Positions 36,717-44,019 of a stretch of DNA of 64,000 bases are shown here, piece by piece. The notes under the pieces were generated by a model, which was not told where the DNA came from, made no database searches, and saw nothing but the letters and a program-made list of their open reading frames with translations. Where the stretch lies: contig NZ_JAERRJ010000001.1 of the NCBI RefSeq assembly GCF_016741815.1, positions 620,001 to 684,000 of the forward strand, in the 5' to 3' direction. Source of the stretch: Nocardia acididurans. Its GTDB lineage: Bacteria; Actinomycetota; Actinomycetes; Mycobacteriales; Mycobacteriaceae. Made by a program: the position numbers and the translations under genes. The stretch's first letter is position 1; the number at the start of each line of letters is the position of its first letter.

Positions 36717-37739
36717 ATGTTCATGGCTGCACAGGGCTTTACGTCGTGCCCGAAGAAAGTCCGGTCCACCAGGCGCGGGTCGCGCCGGTGGCGTCGCGCC
36801 CTGGTGGCGGCCGCGGCGGTGATCACGCTGCCCGGCCTGGCCGGGCCCGCCCTCGCGATGCCCGCGCACGCACCCATCCACCGGACGCCGCAGGGCGGCT
36901 TCGAGGAACTCATGGTCCCGTCCAGCATGGGGCCGGTGAAGGTGCAGGTGCAGTGGGCGCGCCACGGCGGCGACGCCGCCCTGTACCTGCTCGACGGCCT
37001 GCGCGCCCGCGACGACTTCAACGCCTGGAGCTTCGAGACCGGTGCGCTGCAGATGTTCGCCGAGGACGACGTCACCCTGGTGATGCCGGTCGGCGGGCAG
37101 TCCAGCTTCTACGCCGACTGGCGGATGCCGTCGAGCACCAACGGCCAGAAGTTCACCTACCGCTGGGAGACCTTCCTCTCCGAGGAACTGCCCGCCTTCC
37201 TGGAGCAGTACGGCGTCTCGCGCACCCGCAACGCGGTGGCCGGGCTGTCCATGGGCGGTTCCGCCGCGCTCGCGCTGGCCGCCTACCACCGCGACCAGTT
37301 CCAGCACGCCTCGTCGTTCTCCGGCTATCTCAATATCTCCGCGCCGGGCATGCGGGAGGCCATCCGCATCGCCATGCTCGACGCGGGCCGGTTCAATGTG
37401 GATTCCATGGCGTGGCCGTGGAGTCCGCAGTGGCTGCGCATGGATCCCTTCGTCTTCGCGCCACAGTTGCGCGGCCTGCCCATGTACGTCTCCTCGGCCT
37501 GGGGCATTCCGGGCCCGCACGACAATCCGGAAGGCGCGGTCGGCTACTTCAACACGCTGAATGCCGTTGCGCTGGAGGCGCTGTCGATGGTGAACACGCT
37601 GTCGTTCATGACCCGGTTGAACGACCTGGGCATCGGCGCGCGCTACAGCCTGCCCACGCGCGGCACGCACTCCTGGGGCTACTGGAACGACCAGCTGGCC
37701 GGCGCGCGCCCCGACATCCTCGCCGCCCTGGGTTTGTGA
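36717..37739 (+). CDS. Mycolyltransferase (antigen 85 family), class B2
   Basis: 340 residues. Very basic N-terminus (CPKKVRSTRRGSRRWRR), signal peptide ending near AMA-MPA, then IHRTPQGGFEELMVPSSMGPVKVQVQWARHGGDAALYLLDGLRARDDFNAWSFET, nearly superposable on B1. Triad: Ser178 in GLSMGGS, Glu in VALEALSM, His in GTHSWGYW. AGGAG five bases before the ATG at 36717 decides the start over the second ATG at 36723. It is the first member of the second B-C pair. Confidence 0.93.
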   Translation: MFMAAQGFTSCPKKVRSTRRGSRRWRRALVAAAAVITLPGLAGPALAMPAHAPIHRTPQGGFEELMVPSSMGPVKVQVQWARHGGDAALYLLDGLRARDDFNAWSFETGALQMFAEDDVTLVMPVGGQSSFYADWRMPSSTNGQKFTYRWETFLSEELPAFLEQYGVSRTRNAVAGLSMGGSAALALAAYHRDQFQHASSFSGYLNISAPGMREAIRIAMLDAGRFNVDSMAWPWSPQWLRMDPFVFAPQLRGLPMYVSSAWGIPGPHDNPEGAVGYFNTLNAVALEALSMVNTLSFMTRLNDLGIGARYSLPTRGTHSWGYWNDQLAGARPDILAALGL

Positions 37740-37785
37740 ACCGGCCCGTCCGTCAACCCCCATTGAAAACTGAAAGTTTGCTGTA

Positions 37786-37836
37786 GTACCCCTGTTTCCG
37801 CGCGTCCTACCCGGATAAGCGGCCGATCAGGGGTAC
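37786..37836 (+). promoter_or_regulatory. 9-bp inverted repeat before the long LGFP mycolyltransferase gene
   Basis: GTACCCCTG (37786-37794) and CAGGGGTAC (37828-37836) are perfect inverted arms 33 bp apart, ending ten bases before the GTG start. TACAAAT follows the second arm and could be a -10 for a leaderless mRNA. An operator or long hairpin is possible. Confidence 0.5.
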
Positions 37837-37845
37837 AAATTTTGT

Positions 37846-39984
37846 GTGGCTGGAGTTGTTCGTGGGACCAGACGGGCGCGTAGACGCTGGGCAGCCGCCG
37901 CCGTAGCGGCGCTACTACCCTTGGCGGCGGGCACTTTCGCGAGTACCGCCCCGGTACAGGCCGCACCCGAGACGCAAGGGATTCCGGCAACCGTTCAGAA
38001 AACGGTGTGGCTGGGCGATCGCCGGGTGGCGCTGTGGGTGAACTCGCCCTCCATGGCCACCCCCATCCAGGTGCAGCTGCTGCTGCCGCGCGACTGGCGC
38101 GTCAAACCCGACGCCAAATTCCCGGTGCTGTTCATGCTCGACGGCCTGCGCGCCACCGAGCTGGAGAACGGCTGGACCAAGGACGCCGGCGCGGCCGGAT
38201 TCTTCGCCGACAAGGGCGTGCTCACCGTGCTGCCCGTCGGCGGCCAGTCCAGCTTCTACACCGACTGGCTGCAACCCGACAACGGGCACACCTACAAGTG
38301 GGAAACCTTCCTCACCAAGGAACTTCCGCCGCTGCTGGAAAGCCAGTGGCGGGCCACGAACGTGCGCGGCGTGGCGGGCCTGTCCATGGGCGGCACCGCC
38401 GCCATGATGCTGGCCGCCCGCAACCCGGAATGGGTGCGGCACGCCGCCTCCTACTCCGGCTTCCTGACCCTCACCACGCTCGGCATGCCGCAGATGGTCA
38501 ACTTCGCGATGCGCGACGCGGGCGGCTTCAACTCCACCGCCATGTTCGGCCCGCCGGACAGCCCGGAGTGGAAGGCGCACGACCCGTACGAGCTGGCCGA
38601 CAAGCTCAAGGGCAAGAGCCTCTACATCTCCAGCGGCTCCGGCACCGCCGGCGCGACCGACGAGCCCTCCGACATTCCCGGCATCACCACGAACTACGCG
38701 GGCATGGGCCTGGAAGTGCTGTCCCGCTTGAGCTCTCAGAACTTCGTCGCCCGGCTGGAGGAACTCGGCATCCCGGTGCAGGTGAACTACCGGCCCTCGG
38801 GCACGCACACCTGGCCGTACTGGGATTTCGAGATGCGCCAGTCCTGGCCGCAGACCGCGGCCGCGCTGGGCGTCGACAACAACGCGACCAGCTGCGCGCT
38901 CGGCGGCGCGATCGCCGCGGTGGCGCAGGCCAACAACTGGCTCGGCGACTGCCTGACCGGCGAATACCCCTCGAACAACGGTGTGGCGCAGGACTTCCGC
39001 AACGGCCAGGTGTTCTACGCGCAGGCGGTCGGCGCGTACCCGGTGGGCGGCGCGATCTCCGGCAGCTACGCGGGCCTCGGCGGTCCGGGCAGCGGCCTGG
39101 GCTTCCCGACCGGCGTCGAATCCGGATTGCCGGACGGGCGTGGACGTTTCCAGCCGTTCCAGTCCGGCAACATGTACTGGACGCCGCAGACCGGCGCGCA
39201 GATGGTGCGCGGCGCGATCCTCGACGAGTGGGGCCGGGCGGGCTACGAACGCGGCCCCGCCGGCTACCCGAACGGCCAGGAACTGCGCACCCCCACCAAA
39301 GACGGTGTGGTGCAGGGTTTCGAGAACGGCCCCATGTACTTCAGCCCCAAGACCGGAGCCCACCTGGTGCAGGGCCTGATCCTCGGCAAGTACGCCCAGC
39401 TCGGTTTCGAGAACAGCCCCTACGGCTTCCCGACCGCCGCCGAGGCCGGACTCAAGGACTTCGGACGCTACACGAGTTTCGAAGGCGGCAATATCTACTG
39501 GAGCCCGCTCTCCGGAGCGGCGGGCGTCCGCAAGGGCCTCGTCATGGACGCCTGGGGTGCGTCGGGTTTCGAGAACGGTCCCCTCGGCTTCCCCATCGCC
39601 GACGAGGGCGCGGGCGCGGGCGGCACCACCCAGCAGACCTTCCAGGGCGGCTCGGTCCAGGTCAAAGACGGTAAGGCCCAGGCTTTCGGCCACGACGGCA
39701 AACCCCTCGGCCCACCCGTCACCACCGCCACCGCCGCCAAACCCGCCGACCTCCCCACCCTGCCCAACCCCGCCCTGCTGAACCCGCAGAACCCGGTCCA
39801 GGCCACACAGCCGAATCCGGCGCAGGCGGCACAGCCGAATCCGGAACAGTCCCAGCCGAATCCGGCGGTCCCCGCGACCCCGGACCCGGCGGCGGCCGCG
39901 ACTCCGGAGCCGGTTCCGGCGCTGCCGCCGATCACGCTCCCCAGCCTGCCCGCAGTGCAGGCGCCCAACTCCACTCCGGAGTAA
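37846..39984 (+). CDS. Mycolyltransferase with multiple LGFP repeats, class C2 (long)
   Basis: 712 residues. Signal peptide ending in VQA-APE. Class-C catalytic domain to about residue 345: TVWLGDRRVALWVNSPSMATPIQVQLLLPRDW. Triad: Ser180 in GLSMGGT, Glu in GMGLEVLSRL, His in GTHTWPYW. Then about 250 residues of tandem LGFP-type units (cores WLGDCLTGEYP, LGFPTGVES, AGYPNGQEL, YGFPTAAEA, LGFPIADEG), so four clear repeats plus a degenerate first one. The last 75 residues are Pro/Asn/Gln-rich (NPAQAAQPNPEQSQPNP), probably disordered and wall-spanning. It likely holds mycolyltransferase activity at the wall surface. Confidence 0.92.
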   Translation: MAGVVRGTRRARRRWAAAAVAALLPLAAGTFASTAPVQAAPETQGIPATVQKTVWLGDRRVALWVNSPSMATPIQVQLLLPRDWRVKPDAKFPVLFMLDGLRATELENGWTKDAGAAGFFADKGVLTVLPVGGQSSFYTDWLQPDNGHTYKWETFLTKELPPLLESQWRATNVRGVAGLSMGGTAAMMLAARNPEWVRHAASYSGFLTLTTLGMPQMVNFAMRDAGGFNSTAMFGPPDSPEWKAHDPYELADKLKGKSLYISSGSGTAGATDEPSDIPGITTNYAGMGLEVLSRLSSQNFVARLEELGIPVQVNYRPSGTHTWPYWDFEMRQSWPQTAAALGVDNNATSCALGGAIAAVAQANNWLGDCLTGEYPSNNGVAQDFRNGQVFYAQAVGAYPVGGAISGSYAGLGGPGSGLGFPTGVESGLPDGRGRFQPFQSGNMYWTPQTGAQMVRGAILDEWGRAGYERGPAGYPNGQELRTPTKDGVVQGFENGPMYFSPKTGAHLVQGLILGKYAQLGFENSPYGFPTAAEAGLKDFGRYTSFEGGNIYWSPLSGAAGVRKGLVMDAWGASGFENGPLGFPIADEGAGAGGTTQQTFQGGSVQVKDGKAQAFGHDGKPLGPPVTTATAAKPADLPTLPNPALLNPQNPVQATQPNPAQAAQPNPEQSQPNPAVPATPDPAAAATPEPVPALPPITLPSLPAVQAPNSTPE

Positions 39985-40032
39985 AGCCCGTCTGAGAACT
40001 GCATGAGGACCAGCAGAGCGGGGGTTGTATCG

Positions 40033-40051
40033 GGCTAGCTTCCCGCTAGCC
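40033..40051 (+). other. Short hairpin between C2 and the DUF732 lipoprotein gene
   Basis: GGCTAGC-TTCCC-GCTAGCC, a perfect 7-bp stem 49 bp after the C2 stop. TAGCCT within the right arm fits TANNNT, so it may be a promoter -10 for the lipoprotein gene rather than a terminator. Confidence 0.45.
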
Positions 40052-40095
40052 TGGTGGCGTCCTCTGCCCGCAGCACAGATCAAGGAACACATTCG

Positions 40096-40620
40096 ATGCA
40101 ACGGACCCGTGGCAAGGTCGCCGGTGTAGTGGCCGTTCTCGCCGCTACCGGCCTGCTCGCCGCCTGCGGCAACAACGACTCGACCGCGACGAGCACGCCG
40201 ACGCTGGCCCCGACCACGAGCAAGGCCGCGGCCGGCGCCACCACGCAGCCGCCGGGCAGCTCCCCCTCGGAGCAGCCGCAGGCGGCCGCTCCCACGACCA
40301 CCGACGCCGTGGAGCGTCCGCAGCCGGTGCCTTCGCAGTTCGTCACCACCCCGAGCGATTCGCCCGCCCTGACCGACAAGGACAAGGCGTTCATCGAGGC
40401 GCTCAAGGCGAAGGGCATCACCCCGGCCACCTCCGATATCGCGATCACCGCGGGAAATCTGGTGTGCCAGGGCAAGTCCCAGGGCGCGCCGGAGGATCAG
40501 ATCATCACCTACGTGACCGCCATCGCGGGCTCGGATCCGTCCTTCGACGAGTCGAAGATGACCGTCGAGCAGGCCGGCAAGATCTACTACGACGTCGCGA
40601 CGAGTAGTTACTGCCAGTGA
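40096..40620 (+). CDS. DUF732-domain lipoprotein
   Basis: 174 residues from the ATG at 40096; a longer open frame exists but its first 14 residues do not look like a signal peptide. The signal sequence ends in the lipobox LLAAC. A Ser/Thr/Ala/Pro-rich linker of about 75 residues leads to a C-terminal DUF732 domain (LTDKDKAFIEALKAKGI to VATSSYC) with two Cys likely to pair. DUF732 proteins are exported mycobacterial/nocardial proteins of unknown role. Its stop overlaps the next start as GTGA, which couples it to the Rv3802-like enzyme. Confidence 0.85.
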   Translation: MQRTRGKVAGVVAVLAATGLLAACGNNDSTATSTPTLAPTTSKAAAGATTQPPGSSPSEQPQAAAPTTTDAVERPQPVPSQFVTTPSDSPALTDKDKAFIEALKAKGITPATSDIAITAGNLVCQGKSQGAPEDQIITYVTAIAGSDPSFDESKMTVEQAGKIYYDVATSSYCQ

Positions 40621-41597
40621 CGCCGCGACGCCGATCCGGAAAGCGCATCACCAAACCGGTGGGGTGCCTGCTGACCCTGCTCATCATCGGGGCGATCGTC
40701 ATCGCCGTGCTGTTGATCTGGTCGCTGGCGGCGGGGCTTCTGCACCCGCCCAAGGTCACCCCGCCCGGTAAGGAGGAACCGTCCTCGCAGCCCGCCGACT
40801 GCCCGGACGTGTTCATGCTGTCGGTGCCGGGCACGTGGGAGTCGAACAGCAACGACGACCCCTACAACCCGTCCGCGAATCCGGTGTCGCTCATGCTCAA
40901 CATCAGCAATCCGATCCGGGAGCGGTTCTCGAACGAGCGCCTCGAGGTCTACACGGTGCCGTACGTGGCGCAGTTCTCGAATCCGATCGCGCTGCCGCCG
41001 GACGGTCAGGCGTCCTACAACGTGAGCCGCACCGAGGGCACCGGGCGCGCGACCGCCCGGATGGCCGAGGTGTACGCCCACTGTCCGCTCACCACCCATG
41101 TGCTGGTGGGCTTCTCGCAGGGCGCGGTGATCGCCGGTGACATCGCGGAATCCATCGGCGCGGGCAAGGGCCCGGTCCCGGCGAACAAGGTGCTGGGCGT
41201 CATGCTCATCGCCGACGGCCGCCGCGATGTCGGTCAGCCGAATCAGGCCATCGAGATCGGGCAGTCGCCCGGCGGTGTGGGCGCCGAGGTCGCCCTGAAG
41301 GGCTTCAACATGCTCGGCATCACCATGACGGGTCCGCGCGCGGGCTTCGGCGAGCTCGTCGGCCGGACCTACACCATCTGCGCGCCGGGCGATCTGATCT
41401 GTGACGCACCGAAGAACGCGCTCGCCCCGGTGAACATGGTCGGCAGCATCGGCACCCTGGTGAAGGCGGTCGGCAATCCGGTGCACAGCCTCTACAACGG
41501 CTTCGTGGTCGACGACAATGGCAGCACCGCCACGCAATGGACCGTGAACTGGGCGAACGGATTGATCGACGGGGCCCCGCATCCCGCACATTCATGA
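40617..41597 (+). CDS. Cutinase-like envelope lipase (Rv3802c/Culp6-like)
   Basis: 326 residues. An N-terminal membrane anchor (VGCLLTLLIIGAIVIAVLLIWSLAAG) is followed by a cutinase-type alpha/beta hydrolase: DVFMLSVPGTWES, nucleophile Ser in VLVGFSQGAVIAGDIA, and the ICAPGDLICDAP block with Cys residues that form a cutinase disulfide, then a His near LYNGFVVD. M. tuberculosis Rv3802c, directly upstream of fadD32, is an essential phospholipase/thioesterase linked to mycolate metabolism. The same position here supports orthology. The GTG start overlaps the lipoprotein stop. Confidence 0.9.
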   Translation: MTPRRRSGKRITKPVGCLLTLLIIGAIVIAVLLIWSLAAGLLHPPKVTPPGKEEPSSQPADCPDVFMLSVPGTWESNSNDDPYNPSANPVSLMLNISNPIRERFSNERLEVYTVPYVAQFSNPIALPPDGQASYNVSRTEGTGRATARMAEVYAHCPLTTHVLVGFSQGAVIAGDIAESIGAGKGPVPANKVLGVMLIADGRRDVGQPNQAIEIGQSPGGVGAEVALKGFNMLGITMTGPRAGFGELVGRTYTICAPGDLICDAPKNALAPVNMVGSIGTLVKAVGNPVHSLYNGFVVDDNGSTATQWTVNWANGLIDGAPHPAHS

Positions 41598-41993
41598 TCC
41601 ATCCGACACACCCCCCTACTTTCGGGGTCACCCGGTAAAGTGCTCCGGGTTGCCGCACCCGGCGAAAGCTGCGTGCGGCAACTCACATCCATGTCCTGAG
41701 TAGTGGGCACCACCCACCCAAATGGAGGCATTCGCACCGGTGATCCCGTGAAAGCGACTCGAGTGAGCTGGGATATGTTCGACCGCTCCGGAGCATGGCC
41801 GGACGGCTCCTCTGTAACATGTCTCTGGTTTGAGTACATCTAGCCAATAGACGGTCACCGCGCAGACCGCATCACAAATCTGCAGGTTGGCTCTCCCAAG
41901 AGCTCCCCGCGGGCGAAGAGAGTCGGGGCCTCACCAGGTAACAGCGGCATTGTCGCCGTTCCTGCTGTGTGCTGCCTCGGAGGAGAAGAAGGA
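41598..41993 (+). promoter_or_regulatory. 396-bp gene-free region before fadD32
   Basis: No plausible gene is seen. GTTGCCGCAC (41649-41658) and GTGCGGCAAC (41673-41682) form a perfect 10-bp inverted repeat with a 14-nt loop, and an alternative smaller stem CCGGGT/ACCCGG overlaps its left arm. This could end the Rv3802-like transcript or act in a leader. Further down are AT-richer stretches (GGGATATGTT near 41770, CAATAGACGG near 41846) that may hold the fadD32-pks13-accD4 promoter. GGAGGAGAAGAAGGA precedes the fadD32 ATG. Confidence 0.55.
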
Positions 41994-43916
41994 ATGGACG
42001 AGACTTTCGACGATTACCTCGACGAAACGGGGAACATCACGATTCCCGAGGGTCGCACCCTCGTCGACTACGTCGAGAAGCACACTCACGGTAACGACGC
42101 AGATGACCTGGCGTACCGCTACATCGATTACTCACGCGAGCGCGACGGTGAGTATCAGGATCTCACCTGGAGTCAGTTCGGCACCCGGCTGCGCGCGGTG
42201 GCCGCCCGACTGCAGCAGGTGACCAAGCGGGGCGATCGGGTCGCGATCCTCGCTCCGCAGGGCCTGGATTACGTCATCTCCTTCTTCGCCGCTATTTACG
42301 CGGGCACCATCTCGGTGCCGCTGTTCGATCCGGACGAGCCGGGTCACACCGATCGCCTGCACGCCGTGCTCGGCGACTGCACTCCCGCGGCCATTCTGAC
42401 GGCGAGCTCCTCCGCCGCCGGGGTGCGCCAGTTCTTCCGCGCCCTGCCCGCCGCGCAGCGTCCGCGCATCATCGCCGTCGACGCCATCCCGGATTCGGTC
42501 GGTGAGTCCTGGGTGCGCCCCGACATCGCGGTAGACGATATCGCCTACCTGCAGTACACCTCGGGTTCGACACGCGTCCCCGCGGGCGTCGAGATCACCC
42601 ACCGGGGTGTCGGCACCAACGTGCTGCAGATGGTGAACGCGCTGGAGCTCACCGAGAATTCGCGTGGCGTCACCTGGCTACCGCTCTACCACGACATGGG
42701 CCTGCTGACGGTGATCCTGCCCGCCGTGGGCGGCAAGTACATCACCATCATGTCGCCGTCGGCGTTCGTGCGCCGTCCCTCGCGCTGGATCCAGGAGCTG
42801 GCGGCCGTGTCCGACGGCGCCGGAACCTTCGCCGCCGCACCGAACTTCGCGTTCGAGCACGCGGCCGCCCGCGCGCTGCCCAAGCAGGGCGAGACCCTCG
42901 ACCTGTCGAATGTGATCGGCCTGATCAACGGCTCCGAGCCGGTGACGACCTCCTCGATGAAGAAGTTCAACGAGGCGTTCGCCCCCTACGGCCTGCCCAA
43001 GACCGCCATCAAGCCCTGCTACGGCATGGCCGAGGCCACCCTGTTCGTGTCGGCCACCCGGCACGAGGACGAGGCCAAGGTGGTCTACGTGGACCGCGTC
43101 GAACTGAACGCGGGCCGCGTGGTGAAGGTCGAGCAGGGCACGCCGAACGCCATCGCCCAGGTCAGCTGTGGCTATGTGGCGCTGTCGCAGTGGGCGACCA
43201 TCGTGGACGGCGATTCCATCGACAGCCCCGACGGCGCGGTCGAGCTGCCGGAGGGCCGGGTCGGCGAGATCTGGCTGCACGGCAACAACATCGGCATCGG
43301 CTACTGGGGTCGCACCGACGAAACCCAGAAGACCTTCCGTAATCGTCTGGTGCACCGCCAGGAGGTCGGCAGCCACGCCGACGGCGTTCCGGTGGACGGC
43401 AACTGGCTGCGCACCGGTGACTACGGCGTCTACATCGACGGCGAGCTCTACATCACCGGCCGCGTGAAGGACCTCGTCATCGTGGACGGCCGCAACCACT
43501 ACCCGCAGGATCTCGAGTACTCCGCGCAGGAGGCCTCCAAGGCGCTGCGGCCGGGCTTCGTCGCCGCGTTCGCGGTCCCGGCCAACCAGCTGCCCGCCGA
43601 AGTCTTTGCGCAGGACAGCCATTCGGGTCTGAAGTTCGACGCCGACGACGCCTCCGAGCAGCTGGTGATCGTGGCCGAGCGCGGTCCGGGCGCGGGCAAG
43701 GCCGATCCGGGGCCGATCGCCGACGCGGTGCGGGCGGCGGTCTCCTCGCGTCACGGTGTGACCGCACGCGATATCCTGCTCGTACCAGCGGGTTCGATTC
43801 CGCGCACCTCGTCCGGCAAGATCGCGCGTCGTGCCTGCAAGGCGGCGTATCTGGAAGGCACACTGCGTGGTGGTTACACGCAGCAGGCTTTCCCCGATGC
43901 TCCCGACGAGGAGTGA
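41994..43916 (+). CDS. fadD32: Long-chain fatty-acyl-AMP ligase FadD32
   Basis: 640 residues from the ATG at 41994, set by the purine-rich site GGAGGAGAAGAAGGA. It activates the meromycolic acid as an acyl-adenylate and loads it on the N-terminal ACP of Pks13. The AMP-binding motif is [20 protein letters not shown]; other family blocks are [22 protein letters not shown] and [20 protein letters not shown]. The FAAL-specific insertion region is present between the N-terminal domain and the hinge. It heads the conserved operon fadD32-pks13-accD4. Confidence 0.96.
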   Translation: MDETFDDYLDETGNITIPEGRTLVDYVEKHTHGNDADDLAYRYIDYSRERDGEYQDLTWSQFGTRLRAVAARLQQVTKRGDRVAILAPQGLDYVISFFAAIYAGTISVPLFDPDEPGHTDRLHAVLGDCTPAAILTASSSAAGVRQFFRALPAAQRPRIIAVDAIPDSVGESWVRPDIAVDDIAYLQYTSGSTRVPAGVEITHRGVGTNVLQMVNALELTENSRGVTWLPLYHDMGLLTVILPAVGGKYITIMSPSAFVRRPSRWIQELAAVSDGAGTFAAAPNFAFEHAAARALPKQGETLDLSNVIGLINGSEPVTTSSMKKFNEAFAPYGLPKTAIKPCYGMAEATLFVSATRHEDEAKVVYVDRVELNAGRVVKVEQGTPNAIAQVSCGYVALSQWATIVDGDSIDSPDGAVELPEGRVGEIWLHGNNIGIGYWGRTDETQKTFRNRLVHRQEVGSHADGVPVDGNWLRTGDYGVYIDGELYITGRVKDLVIVDGRNHYPQDLEYSAQEASKALRPGFVAAFAVPANQLPAEVFAQDSHSGLKFDADDASEQLVIVAERGPGAGKADPGPIADAVRAAVSSRHGVTARDILLVPAGSIPRTSSGKIARRACKAAYLEGTLRGGYTQQAFPDAPDEE

Positions 43917-43934
43917 GGCGGAGCCTCTAACGTG

Positions 43935-43967
43935 GAATGGCGCGGGTCCTACAGGCTCGCGCCATTC
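43935..43967 (+). other. Hairpin between fadD32 and pks13
   Basis: GAATGGCGCG (43935-43944) pairs perfectly with CGCGCCATTC (43958-43967) across a 13-nt loop. It could attenuate read-through or protect the fadD32 mRNA end. TAGCTT at about 44008 could be a separate -10 for pks13. Confidence 0.65.
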
Positions 43968-44019
43968 ATGCATGATTCACTGCCGCGCACCGATCGCAGA
44001 CAGGTAGCTTGAGGAACTG

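Noticed and set aside
29136..39984. The mycolyltransferase array as a CRISPR-like or transposon-driven repeat region
   Set aside because: Repeats are full genes of differing sequence with distinct intergenic DNA; no transposase, short direct repeats or spacers are seen.
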